This document shows positions 7,683 to 15,585 of a stretch of DNA of 64,000 bases, piece after piece. This DNA comes from an uncultured Ruminococcus sp. Its GTDB lineage: Bacteria; Bacillota; Clostridia; Oscillospirales; Acutalibacteraceae. Under the pieces are notes generated by a model. The model saw only the letters and a list, made by a program, of their open reading frames with translations. It was not told the origin of the DNA and made no database searches. The position numbers and the translations under genes are program-made. The stretch spans positions 124,001-188,000 of the forward strand of contig CADBZY010000001.1 of the NCBI GenBank assembly GCA_902799245.1, given 5' to 3'. The stretch's first letter is position 1. Every line of letters starts with the position of its first letter.

Positions 7683-8135
7683 ATGGGAATCGGTTATTCA
7701 CTTGTATGCAAAAAATGCGGGTATTCCCGCAATCTGTTTGCCGGCTGCGGAATGATGTACAACGAGGTGCTCCGCGAAAAGACAGAGGAAGCAAAGCAGG
7801 GAAAGCACGGTCAGCGGTTGAAGGAATTGTTTGAGCAGTATCCCAATGGCTGCATCGACGCGATGAATAATATCTATTACTGTCCCGAATGCCGCGCTGT
7901 CGAATGTGAGAGCAGTCTTGATTTTTACAGGCCGAAGGATGCCGGCCGTGATTCGGAGGACGATCTTTTCGGCCCCGATATGGACGAATTTGAGCTTGTG
8001 GAGTCTCACGCGCATATATGCCGGAAATGCGGCAAGCCTATGAAGGAAGTCATGCGCCTGACAGACAGCGAACCGGTGGATTGTCCCGAGTGCGGAGAAG
8101 CACTGGAAAGCGGACACATGCTGATGTGGGATTAG
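7683..8135 (+). CDS. Small protein with four Cys-x2-Cys zinc-ribbon knuckles
   Basis: 150 residues, acidic middle, no membrane segment. CxxC pairs occur in LVCKKCGYS, YYCPECRA, HICRKCGKP and VDCPECGEA, enough for two zinc ribbons, one at each end of an about 50-residue helical stretch (REKTEEAKQGKHGQRLKELF). The RBS AAGGAG is inside the last codons of the preceding gene, so the two are translationally linked. I do not recognise a characterised relative; zinc binding is inferred from the motif. Confidence 0.65.
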   Translation: MGIGYSLVCKKCGYSRNLFAGCGMMYNEVLREKTEEAKQGKHGQRLKELFEQYPNGCIDAMNNIYYCPECRAVECESSLDFYRPKDAGRDSEDDLFGPDMDEFELVESHAHICRKCGKPMKEVMRLTDSEPVDCPECGEALESGHMLMWD

Positions 8136-8170
8136 TGTCCTGACAATACGGCGATGAGGCGGTGATACCG

Positions 8171-9199
8171 ATGGCAAACGAAAAAGACACGCTGACGAAG
8201 GCGTTTATGGAGCGCCCGGATATTTTTGCGGACGCTTTCAATTTTCTGATATATGACGGCGAACAGGTTATCAAGCCGGAAGAACTGCGTGAGATAGACA
8301 CCGCGGCAATTGCTTTGCCCTTCGGAACGGACGGAGTGCAGACTCCGGTGCAGAGATACAGGGATGTATTCAAGCAATGGGTGATAAAGAGAGATGAAGA
8401 CGCGGCGTATCTGCTGCTTGGAGTGGAGAATCAGTCTGATATTCACTACGCCATGCCGGTGCGGAGTATGCTGTACGACGCGCTGCAATATTCTTCCCAG
8501 GTAAGCGCCGCAGCGAAAGAACATAAGAGCGCAAAGGAAGCCGACAAGCCGACTTCGGGCGAGTATTTATCCGGCTTCCGCAGGAGCGACAGACTGATCC
8601 CCGTGATTACCCTTGTGATATACTTCGGGGCTAAGCGCTGGGATGCTCCCATGTCACTTCACGATATGTTTGCTGTAAAAAAAGAGGGCATTTTGAAATA
8701 CGCGGCAAATTACCGGATGAACCTGATTGCTCCGGAGGCGCTGACGAGTGACGACGCGGAAAAGCTTAAGACTGATTTAAAAGAAGTCATGCTTTTCGTA
8801 AAATATTCACAGGACAAGAACAAATTGTGTGAACTGGTGGAGCAGGACGAAAAGTTCAAAGCGATGGAGTATGATACGGCGAAAGTGATAAAAGCCGTGA
8901 CAGGAACGGAGATTAAAATTGACGAAAGTGAGGAGAGTGTCAACATGTGCAAGGCGATTCAGGATATTCGACTGGAAGGTTATGAAGAAGGCATTGAACA
9001 GGGATTAGAGCAGGGATTAGAGCAGGGATTAGAGCAGGGATTAGAACAAGGCGTCGAGCAGGGCGTCCGGCAGACTGTTCTGATGATGAGTAATATTCTG
9101 AGGTCCATGGGCATGTCGGATGAGGATATTATTCAAAAAATTGTGGAAAATTCCAATATCAGTGAAGAGGACGCCGCAAGATATGTTTATGGGAAATAA
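8171..9199 (+). CDS. Rpn/YhgA-like PD-(D/E)XK nuclease family protein
   Basis: 342 residues. The core resembles the Rpn family (recombination-promoting nuclease, transposase_31 / PDDEXK_2): FADAFNFLIYDGEQVIKPEE, then LLLGVENQSDIHYAMPVRS, the latter giving the E-x-Q(K) active-site strand, and VITLVIYFGAKRWD. The C-terminus has six EQGLEQG-type repeats before a helical end, typical of this family. The ORF could start at GTG 8162, but ATG 8171 is preferred because AGGCGGTG sits 6 nt before it. These genes are common in gut Clostridia in many variable copies and are not active transposases here; no terminal inverted repeats were seen. Confidence 0.8.
   Translation: MANEKDTLTKAFMERPDIFADAFNFLIYDGEQVIKPEELREIDTAAIALPFGTDGVQTPVQRYRDVFKQWVIKRDEDAAYLLLGVENQSDIHYAMPVRSMLYDALQYSSQVSAAAKEHKSAKEADKPTSGEYLSGFRRSDRLIPVITLVIYFGAKRWDAPMSLHDMFAVKKEGILKYAANYRMNLIAPEALTSDDAEKLKTDLKEVMLFVKYSQDKNKLCELVEQDEKFKAMEYDTAKVIKAVTGTEIKIDESEESVNMCKAIQDIRLEGYEEGIEQGLEQGLEQGLEQGLEQGVEQGVRQTVLMMSNILRSMGMSDEDIIQKIVENSNISEEDAARYVYGK
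8990..9073 (+). repeat. 12-bp tandem repeat inside the Rpn-like gene
   Basis: Units of the form CAGGGATTAGAG, four nearly identical and flanked by degenerate copies, encode (EQGL)n. The number of units can change by slippage without shifting the frame because the unit is a multiple of three. Confidence 0.85.
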
Positions 9200-9217
9200 A
9201 TATTTTCCAAAATCCCC

Positions 9218-9245
9218 TTGACAAATTCCAAAGTGCTGATATAAT
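9218..9245 (+). promoter_or_regulatory. Promoter of the T-box / leuA transcript
   Basis: -35 TTGACA (9218-9223), 16-bp spacer, -10 TATAAT (9240-9245). The T-box leader follows directly. Confidence 0.75.
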
Positions 9246-9264
9246 TGTTATAAAGTTATAAAGC

Positions 9265-9585
9265 TGAATACCAAAAAGACTGTGAAGGGAACAAGACACT
9301 GTCTCGGCGTCTCAGAGAGTCGGCGGCTGCTGAAAAGCCGATGTCACGAGCTGTGTGTATAACTCATCCCGGAGTTTTCCGTCCGATTGTTAAAAATGGT
9401 AGGTCGGAACGTCCCGGCAGCGTTACTTGCCGGAGCCTTGATAGAGGCTCACTGAGGGCGTTATTCTTTGATGAAGGATTGCGCCAAAATCAGGGTGGTA
9501 CCGTGTAGAATGTTTTTGACTGATTAAAAATATTCTTCGCCCCTGCATTCCGTGTTGATTGATGCGGTTGCGGGGCGTTTTTTGT
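9265..9585 (+). promoter_or_regulatory. T-box riboswitch, leucine (CUC specifier), with terminator
   Basis: The T-box sequence AGGGTGGTACCGTG is at 9492-9505, followed by a terminator (CGCCCC 9539-9544 pairing with GGGGCG 9572-9577, then T7). Stem I is visible upstream: the AG-rich bulge GAGAGTCGG near 9314 and the apical GGCGGCTGCTG. In the distal loop AACTCATCCCGGAG, the triplet CTC (9363-9365) fits a leucine specifier. Uncharged tRNA-Leu would pair with the specifier and T-box to block termination and raise leuA expression. The specifier was chosen by position and by agreement with the downstream gene. Confidence 0.92.
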
Positions 9586-9661
9586 TGCCTTTGAATTGCG
9601 TAATAGTCAGGCGTTCAGTTTTGTATTTTATCATTTTATTCTTATTGCAGGAGGCATTATT

Positions 9662-11365
9662 ATGAAAGGATTTGAAAAATACACTCCTTTCGGACGTGTG
9701 ACACAGCTGAAGGATCGCAAGTGGCCCGACAATCTCATCGAAAAGGCGCCGGTATGGTGTTCCGTTGATATGCGTGACGGCAATCAGGCGCTCGTTGACC
9801 CGATGAACTTAGAGGAAAAAATCAAGATGTTCCGCGAGCTTGTGAGAGTCGGCTTCAAAGAGATAGAAGTCGGTTTCCCGTCGGCCAGCGAAACCGAATA
9901 CGAAATTCTCCGTGCGCTGATCGAGCGCAATCTCATTCCCGATGACGTGACCATTCAGGTGCTGGTGCAGGCGAGAGAGCATCTCATCCGCAAGACCTTT
10001 GAAGCGATTGACGGCGCCAAGAATGTGATTGTGCATTTCTACAATTCCACCTCTACGCTCCAGCGCAAGGTGGTTTTCCACAAGGATATGGACGCCATCA
10101 CCGAAATAGCTGTCAACGGCGCCAAGCTCATCCGTGAGCTGACCGATAAAATGGACACCACCGGCATGAATATCCGCTTTGAATACAGTCCCGAGAGTTT
10201 TTCGGGAACCGAGCCGGAATTTGCCGTGTCGATCTGCAACGAAGTCGCCAAGGCAATCGGCGCGGACAAGGAGCACCCGATCGTCTTCAATCTGCCCTCC
10301 ACCGTGCAGCTCTCCACCCCGAACATCTTTGCCGATCAGATTGAATACTTCTGCCGCAACATCGACAACCGCGAGGCGGTGATCGTCAGCGTTCACCCGC
10401 ATAACGACCGCGGCACAGGCGTCGCCGACGCGGAGCTTGCGCTGCTGGCGGGCGCCGACCGTATCGAGGGAACCCTTTTCGGCAACGGTGAGCGCACCGG
10501 TAACGTCGATATTGTCACCGTCGCGCTGAATATGTTCAGCCAGGGCATTGACCCGATGCTGGATTTCAGCGACATCAAGCGCACACGCAGGATCTACGAG
10601 GAATGCACCAGAATGCATGTGCATGAGCGCACTCCCTACGCCGGTGATTTGGTGTTCACCGCGTTTTCCGGTTCCCATCAGGACGCCATCAAGAAGGGCA
10701 CCGACTATATGGCGGAAAGCGGAAGCGACAAGTGGGAGGTTCCCTATCTGCCGATTTCTCCCGCCGACGTGGGCAGAGAATACGAGCCTATCATCAGAAT
10801 CAACTCCCAGTCGGGCAAAGGGGGCGCCGCGTTTGTCATGCAGCAGATGTTCGGCTACAATATGCCCAAGGGTATGCATCCCGAATTCGGCTACTACGTC
10901 AAGAAGGAAGCCGACGCCAAGGGGAAGGAACTGTCGCCACAGGAGATATTCATGCTCTTTGACAAGCAGTATCTCCACGCCCGTTCGCCCTACGCCCTCG
11001 GTAAGCATGAGCTTTACAACACAGTGGCGGAGAACGATGAAGAGTCGGTGACCACCTTCAAGGGCACGTTGAAATGCCACAATCAGGAGATCACCATTGA
11101 AGGCTCGGGAAACGGCCCGATTGACGCGTTCTTTGACGCGCTGAAAAAGCAGGGAATCCCCAATTTCAAATTCATCAATTACTATGAGCACGCCATCGGC
11201 ACCGGCGCCGACGCAAAGGCTTGCGCCTATGTTGAACTGCTCACTCCCGAAGGCGCCAACGTGTTCGGCGTAGGTGTTCACAGCAACATCAACATCGCTT
11301 CCATCAAAGCGGTCGTCTGCGCCGTGAACCGTGCCCTCAATATCGACCACGTTTACAACAATTGA
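9662..11365 (+). CDS. leuA: 2-isopropylmalate synthase
   Basis: 567 residues, the long LeuA2-type enzyme. It condenses acetyl-CoA with 2-oxoisovalerate in the first committed step of leucine synthesis. The metal-binding and catalytic motifs of the HMG-CoA lyase-like barrel are present: SVDMRDGNQAL near residue 38, SVHPHNDRGTGVADAELAL, and LFGNGERTGNVD. The C-terminal regulatory domain contains GTGADAKACAYVEL and GVGVHSNINIASIKAV. The start ATG at 9662 follows GCAGGAGG by 7 nt; the open frame reaches further upstream but has no RBS there. Control is by the leucine T-box. No leuB, leuC or leuD is adjacent, so leuA stands alone here. Confidence 0.97.
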   Translation: MKGFEKYTPFGRVTQLKDRKWPDNLIEKAPVWCSVDMRDGNQALVDPMNLEEKIKMFRELVRVGFKEIEVGFPSASETEYEILRALIERNLIPDDVTIQVLVQAREHLIRKTFEAIDGAKNVIVHFYNSTSTLQRKVVFHKDMDAITEIAVNGAKLIRELTDKMDTTGMNIRFEYSPESFSGTEPEFAVSICNEVAKAIGADKEHPIVFNLPSTVQLSTPNIFADQIEYFCRNIDNREAVIVSVHPHNDRGTGVADAELALLAGADRIEGTLFGNGERTGNVDIVTVALNMFSQGIDPMLDFSDIKRTRRIYEECTRMHVHERTPYAGDLVFTAFSGSHQDAIKKGTDYMAESGSDKWEVPYLPISPADVGREYEPIIRINSQSGKGGAAFVMQQMFGYNMPKGMHPEFGYYVKKEADAKGKELSPQEIFMLFDKQYLHARSPYALGKHELYNTVAENDEESVTTFKGTLKCHNQEITIEGSGNGPIDAFFDALKKQGIPNFKFINYYEHAIGTGADAKACAYVELLTPEGANVFGVGVHSNINIASIKAVVCAVNRALNIDHVYNN

Positions 11366-11410
11366 ATGAAATCAGGGTTGCCAATCAGTTTGAATGGTGA
11401 AAGGCAAATT

Positions 11411-11446
11411 AGGTTGAAGGGTGAAAGGTGAAGGTTGAAGGTTTTT
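11411..11446 (+). repeat. Degenerate heptamer array, AAGGTTG/AAGGGTG orientation
   Basis: About five units of a 7-bp motif (AGGTTGA, AGGGTGA, AGGTGA with loss) just after leuA. It faces the opposite-orientation array at 11579-11679, with a terminator between them. Confidence 0.7.
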
Positions 11447-11523
11447 AATCTTAACCTCATCCGTCTGAAATCAGTCCTTTCTGTAAATACAAAGAATCAT
11501 ATGGTGTTTGATTGCCAAACAGT

Positions 11524-11566
11524 AAAGTGGAGTTAAGCGGGATGAATCGCTTAACTCCACTTTTTT
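11524..11566. terminator. Bidirectional intrinsic terminator between leuA and the S1-domain gene
   Basis: A perfect 16-bp stem (AAAGTGGAGTTAAGCG at 11524-11539 with its complement at 11548-11563) and an 8-nt loop. Six or more T follow on the + side. Both flanking genes point toward it. Confidence 0.9.
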
Positions 11567-11578
11567 CTCATTACACGC

Positions 11579-11679
11579 TTCAACCTCCTACCTTCAACCC
11601 TCAACCTCCTACCTTCAACCTTCAACCTTCAACTCTCAACCTTCAACCTCCTACCTTCTACCTTGCCCTTCAACCTTGT
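11579..11679 (-). repeat. Long degenerate heptamer array, TTCAACC/CTACCTT orientation
   Basis: About fourteen units of a 7-bp period (CCTTCAA, CCTCCTA, CCTTCTA, CCCTCAA). The array starts at the stop codon of the S1-domain gene. Together with 11411-11446 it forms inverted arrays that could pair in RNA. Confidence 0.85.
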
Positions 11680-12605
11680 TAATTGAATTTTGTTTCTATA
11701 AATTTGTCGGAGCAGCAGGGGGAATAGACAAATCTGTCCATATGGTCGCCGGTGAAAAAGTATCTGGGCGGAGATGGGGGAGAGTCGTATCGGAAAGTGT
11801 CCACCAGAACCAGCTTTATTTTCATGCGTTCGGGAATAATGCTCTTGATGTAGACACTCGCGCCACAGCCGGCTTCTATGCCTTCGCGCTTTTCGGCGAG
11901 TCCGGCGAGATTGGGCGTTATCTCGACAAAAACGCCGTATTCCTCCACGGAACGGACGATTCCGGTCACAGTCTCGCCTATGTTGAAAAGCGCCGCGTTT
12001 TCGGCCCATGTACCTAAAAGCTCGCGGTGGCTCAGCGATATTCTGCCGCCCGGCTCCTTTGACCTGACGATGGCTTTGATCTCCATTCCCACGGTGAAGC
12101 GGTCGGAGGGGTGAGAAATTCGTGACACAGACATGGTGTCTATGCTCATCAGCGACGGAATTCCGCAGCCCACGTCAACGAATGCGCCGAACTGCTCGAG
12201 GTGGGTCACTTTGCCGTCGATGACGTCTCCGCATTTCAGCGCGGAAATATACTGCTCCATGCACTGCTGCTGGACGGCCCTGCGGGAGAGCGTCGCGTAG
12301 GGAATCCCGTGGCGGTCAGAGCAGATTTTAGTGACGACAAAGCAGACGGGCTTTCCCACGCGGGAGATTATGGCTATATCGCGGGTGGTGCCCTGCGCGA
12401 TACCGAGGGCGCATTCCTCGCGGGGAATCACCCCGTTCATGCAGCCTAAATCCACAATCAGATTATGGCTGCTGTCGCAGACCGTTGCTTTTGCTTCTAA
12501 TATGCTGCCGTTTTCCATTGCGGCAATCAACGCGGAGGGAGTGGCCATTGCTTCCATATTACTTTCGGTATTTAGTATCTTTCCTTCTGGCTTGAATCTT
12601 GTCAT
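11679..12605 (-). CDS. S1 RNA-binding domain protein (three S1 repeats)
   Basis: 308 residues. Three consecutive S1/OB-fold modules are readable: NGSILEAKATVCDSSHNLIV, then GDVIDGKVTHLEQFGAFVDV, then GETVTGIVRSVEEYGVFVEI. A family C-terminus with paired Cys (YSPCCSDKFIETKF) ends the protein. The class is common in Clostridia beside the spoIIG region and is often labelled ribosomal protein S1-like; RNA binding is expected, the exact target unknown. The open frame extends 70 codons upstream, but those residues are of poor composition. ATG 12605 has AGGAAGG 11 nt upstream and is followed by a normal protein start. Confidence 0.8.
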   Translation of the reverse strand: MTRFKPEGKILNTESNMEAMATPSALIAAMENGSILEAKATVCDSSHNLIVDLGCMNGVIPREECALGIAQGTTRDIAIISRVGKPVCFVVTKICSDRHGIPYATLSRRAVQQQCMEQYISALKCGDVIDGKVTHLEQFGAFVDVGCGIPSLMSIDTMSVSRISHPSDRFTVGMEIKAIVRSKEPGGRISLSHRELLGTWAENAALFNIGETVTGIVRSVEEYGVFVEITPNLAGLAEKREGIEAGCGASVYIKSIIPERMKIKLVLVDTFRYDSPPSPPRYFFTGDHMDRFVYSPCCSDKFIETKFN

Positions 12606-12757
12606 TTTTCGCTCTGCCTTCCTGAGGACAGCTTCTTGTGTTTTTTTACTATTCGCTGCCGTTGTTTTATTCCCTGCATGTATATGAGTATTAACGATGG
12701 AATATGAATCACAGGTTGAAGTGGAAAAGGGCGAAAAGTGGGAAGGGATTTTTTTCG

Positions 12758-12802
12758 TCTGACATATTCCGACAGAATTGAAAATATATATGGTTCTATA
12801 AT
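12758..12802 (+). promoter_or_regulatory. Candidate spoIIG promoter with Spo0A boxes and 22-bp spacer
   Basis: -10 TATAAT (12797-12802) and a -35-like CCGACA (12769-12774) separated by exactly 22 bp, the unusual spacing of the Bacillus subtilis spoIIG promoter. TCCGACA (12768-12774) differs by one base from TTCGACA, the reverse complement of the 0A box. A weaker TCTGACA begins 10 bp upstream (12758), matching the one-turn tandem 0A-box arrangement. The spoIIGA start codon is 38 bp downstream of the -10. Confidence 0.7.
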
Positions 12803-12839
12803 GATGTGAGAACAAAAAACAGGGGAGGTCAAGGAAAAG

Positions 12840-13670
12840 TTGAAACAGACGGTTTACGCGGACGTGCTGCTGGTGGTGAATTTCTTTATCAATTACTTCC
12901 TGCTGCTGTCTGTCGGCAGAATAACGAAGTCGTCATTCAGCCGCACGCGGGTTTGCTTAGGAGCGGCATTCGGCGCGGCGTGCTCGCTGACGCTGTTTTT
13001 GCCGCCGATGGATTTTTTCATTGAAATACTCATCAAGTTGGCGATTTCCTCGGCAATGCTTCTGATTGCTTTCAGAATGAAAAATATCCGGGTGTTCGGG
13101 CGTTATTTGCTTGTCACCTGTGCCGTGACCTTCGGCTTCGGCGGCGCTATGCTGGCGCTGTGGCTGACTGTCGCGCCGAGGGGAATGTATTATCGCAACG
13201 GAACGGTATATTTCAGTCTGTCTCCGGCCTTCGTCATCTTTGTCACAGTCGTTTGCTATACGATCATCACGCTTGCGGGTAAAATCTGCCGCCGGCTGGA
13301 GCTTCGGTCGGGGGAATGCAGCGCTGTGATACGGTGCGAAGGAAACGAGCGTTCCCTGCGTCTGATGTACGATACGGGCAATCTGCTGACAGAGCCCTTT
13401 TCGGGGCTGCCGGTGATTGTCGCGCGAAGAAACGCGCTCGGCGGGGTGATCCCAAAAGGATTCCCCACGGAGCAGAGCAACGGCAATCTGCGGGTGATTC
13501 CTTATTCCGCACTGGGCGGAGAAGGACTGCTCTGCGCGTTCCGTCCCCAGAGTGTCGAGCTTCGTGTCGGCAGGCGCAGAAACAGCGTCGAATGTTACGT
13601 TGCGGTTTCTGACACACTGGAAAGCGAATACGACGGCATCATAAACCCAAAAATATTAGAAGGTCAATGA
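12840..13670 (+). CDS. spoIIGA: Sporulation sigma-E processing peptidase SpoIIGA
   Basis: 276 residues. The N-terminal half has five membrane segments (about 6-25, 37-60, 64-84, 90-118, 125-145). The C-terminal half is the aspartyl-protease-like domain with LMYDTGNLLTEPFSGLPVIV, whose DTG is the catalytic aspartate motif. In the family it sits in the sporulation septum and, activated by SpoIIR, cleaves pro-sigma-E in the mother cell. The start is TTG at 12840, preceded by GGGGAGGTCAAGG. sigE follows 15 bp later, the classic spoIIG operon. Confidence 0.95.
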   Translation: MKQTVYADVLLVVNFFINYFLLLSVGRITKSSFSRTRVCLGAAFGAACSLTLFLPPMDFFIEILIKLAISSAMLLIAFRMKNIRVFGRYLLVTCAVTFGFGGAMLALWLTVAPRGMYYRNGTVYFSLSPAFVIFVTVVCYTIITLAGKICRRLELRSGECSAVIRCEGNERSLRLMYDTGNLLTEPFSGLPVIVARRNALGGVIPKGFPTEQSNGNLRVIPYSALGGEGLLCAFRPQSVELRVGRRRNSVECYVAVSDTLESEYDGIINPKILEGQ

Positions 13671-13685
13671 GAGGATCATAATAAA

Positions 13686-14414
13686 ATGAAGATAATGAAT
13701 ATATTCAAAAATCTTACAGAGAAGATGGCACGCATAGCAGCGAAATTATTCGCGCCAAAACAGGAAATTCATTACATAAACGGCCCCGAGACACTTCCCG
13801 CTCCGCTGGAACCGGAGGAGGAACAGGAGATTTTCGCGCGCATTATCGGCGGGGACGAATCCGCGCGGGAGCCGCTTATCACCCACAATCTGCGGCTTGT
13901 GGTTTACATTGCCAAGAAATTTGAATCCAGCGGAGTGGGCATTGAGGATCTGATTTCCATCGGCACGATCGGACTGGTCAAGGCGGTCAACACATTCTCA
14001 CCCGAACGAAGCATTAAGCTCGCCACATACGCTTCCCGCTGTATTGAAAATGAAATTCTCATGTACCTGCGCAAGACCGGATCGGCAAAAATGGAAATAT
14101 CCATCGACGAGCCGCTGAATGTGGACTGGGACGGCAACGAGCTTCTTCTCTCGGACGTCTTAGGAAGCGATCCGGACAATGTGAGCATCGGCATCGAGGA
14201 GGAAAACGAACGCGACCTGCTGCTGAAGGCGGTCAACCGTCTGGAAAGCCGCGAAAGACTCATCATGTCGCTCCGCTTCGGACTGTTCGGCTATGAGGAA
14301 CACACCCAGAAGGAGGTTGCCGACATGCTTGGAATCAGCCAGTCGTATATTTCAAGGCTCGAAAAGCGGATTCTCGGCAAACTCAAGGACGAGCTGGCTC
14401 ATCTGACACAGTAA
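13686..14414 (+). CDS. sigE: RNA polymerase sporulation sigma factor, sigma-E
   Basis: 242 residues. Begins with an amphipathic pro-sequence (about residues 1-25, [20 protein letters not shown]) expected to be removed by SpoIIGA. Region 2 is [20 protein letters not shown] then [20 protein letters not shown] and [15 protein letters not shown]. Region 4 HTH is [20 protein letters not shown]. It directs the early mother-cell programme. In many spore-formers sigG follows immediately; here the next gene is an ADP-ribosylglycohydrolase with its own promoter, so sigG must be elsewhere. Confidence 0.97.
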   Translation: MKIMNIFKNLTEKMARIAAKLFAPKQEIHYINGPETLPAPLEPEEEQEIFARIIGGDESAREPLITHNLRLVVYIAKKFESSGVGIEDLISIGTIGLVKAVNTFSPERSIKLATYASRCIENEILMYLRKTGSAKMEISIDEPLNVDWDGNELLLSDVLGSDPDNVSIGIEEENERDLLLKAVNRLESRERLIMSLRFGLFGYEEHTQKEVADMLGISQSYISRLEKRILGKLKDELAHLTQ

Positions 14415-14453
14415 TTTTTTTGTGCAAACATCTTAAAATTTTGCAGAATAATC

Positions 14454-14482
14454 TTGACTTATTGTGTATTGAGATGTAAAAT
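14454..14482 (+). promoter_or_regulatory. Promoter of the ADP-ribosylglycohydrolase gene
   Basis: -35 TTGACT (14454-14459), 17-bp spacer, -10 TAAAAT (14477-14482). Confidence 0.7.
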
Positions 14483-14517
14483 AATAATGTGAATTTAAAT
14501 TGGAGGGAATGATAGAG

Positions 14518-15468
14518 ATGAATGTTACGGTTGAAATAATACGCGGAGCCGTGTTCGGCGCCGCCATTGGCGACGCGGTCGGCGTTCCCTATGAATTCCT
14601 TTCCTGTGAAGAAATGAGGCGCCGTCCCGCGACCGATATGGTGGGTAACGGCACCTATCACCAGCCCGCCGGCACATGGTCGGACGACACAACGATGATT
14701 CTCTGCACGCTGGATAAGCTGGATCCTTCGCTGGATTATGACGCGATTATGAAGGCGTTTCTCTCCTGGGTAGATGACGGAGATTACACGCCGCACGGGA
14801 GCTGCTTTGACATCGGAAACACAACCCGTTTGGCGCTCATGCGTTATGCACAGGGCGGCAAGCCGACGGAATCCGGGCTGGACGACGCCTACAGCAACGG
14901 CAACGGTTCGCTCATGCGGATCATACCCGCCGCATTGTACGCTGACGCGCACGGGCTGTCTGCGGATGAAGCCGTCAGACTCAGCCACCGGCTGTCTTCT
15001 CTCACGCACGCGCATATGCGTTCCCAGATGGGCTGCGGACTATTTACATGCATAGCCCTTGCGCTGATTCAACGAGCGGACAAGTCCTCGGTTTACGAAG
15101 GAATCCGGACTGCGGAGAAATTCTATTCGGGGGAGGAATACGCGTCAGAAATCATCAACTACTCCCGCGTGCTTTCTTCCGGGTTCGCTGCGCTTCCCGA
15201 GAAGGACATAAAAAGCTCGGGGTATGTGGTGGATACGCTCGAATGTGCCGTCTGGTGTCTGCTGAATACCGACAGCTATCGCGACTGCGTTCTGAGGGCG
15301 GTCAATTTCGGCAAGGACACAGACACCGCCGCCTGCGTCGCGGGTGCGCTTGCCGGACTGCTGTACGGTGTGGAAGGAATTCCGCTGAAATGGCAGTCCA
15401 TGCTGGTCAAAGCCGATTTGATCGGAGCGGTCATCGACGGATTCTGTCAGCGAAACGAAATCAGATAA
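14518..15468 (+). CDS. ADP-ribosylglycohydrolase family protein
   Basis: 316 residues of the ARH/DraG fold. Both metal-binding motifs are present: GTWSDDTTMILC near residue 60, and GKDTDTAACVAGALAG near 265. The N-terminal GAVFGAAIGDAVGVPYEF is diagnostic. The family hydrolyses ADP-ribose from proteins or small ligands using two Mg ions. ATG 14518 is chosen because GGAGGG lies 10 nt upstream; earlier in-frame TTG/ATG codons overlap that RBS. Its substrate cannot be told from the context. A macrodomain ADP-ribose-binding protein is encoded 18 kb away. Confidence 0.92.
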   Translation: MNVTVEIIRGAVFGAAIGDAVGVPYEFLSCEEMRRRPATDMVGNGTYHQPAGTWSDDTTMILCTLDKLDPSLDYDAIMKAFLSWVDDGDYTPHGSCFDIGNTTRLALMRYAQGGKPTESGLDDAYSNGNGSLMRIIPAALYADAHGLSADEAVRLSHRLSSLTHAHMRSQMGCGLFTCIALALIQRADKSSVYEGIRTAEKFYSGEEYASEIINYSRVLSSGFAALPEKDIKSSGYVVDTLECAVWCLLNTDSYRDCVLRAVNFGKDTDTAACVAGALAGLLYGVEGIPLKWQSMLVKADLIGAVIDGFCQRNEIR

Positions 15469-15475
15469 AAAACAC

Positions 15476-15504
15476 TTGCAATTCGGTCGCTTGTGTATTA
15501 TAAT
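15476..15504 (+). promoter_or_regulatory. Promoter of the DAHP synthase gene
   Basis: -35 TTGCAA (15476-15481), 17-bp spacer, -10 TATAAT (15499-15504). The 5' leader is about 75 nt, without an obvious riboswitch. Confidence 0.75.
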
Positions 15505-15585
15505 GTTGTAATAAGTGTTGCGCTTTAAATCGCTAAATTATACTTATCACCTCACTCATCTATTATTGAAAGGAACAGACGACCG

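Noticed and set aside
8171-9199. Rpn/YhgA-like gene as an active insertion sequence
   Set aside because: No terminal inverted repeats or target duplication around the gene; the family is nuclease-like and not a true transposase.
9809-11350. 513-codon open frame antisense to leuA
   Set aside because: A shadow of leuA: same region, opposite strand, His/Val/Gly/Asp-rich composition, no RBS and no recognisable domain.
11579-11679. Short regular repeats as a CRISPR array
   Set aside because: The unit is 7 bp with no spacers of constant length and no cas genes; it is a tandem heptamer array.
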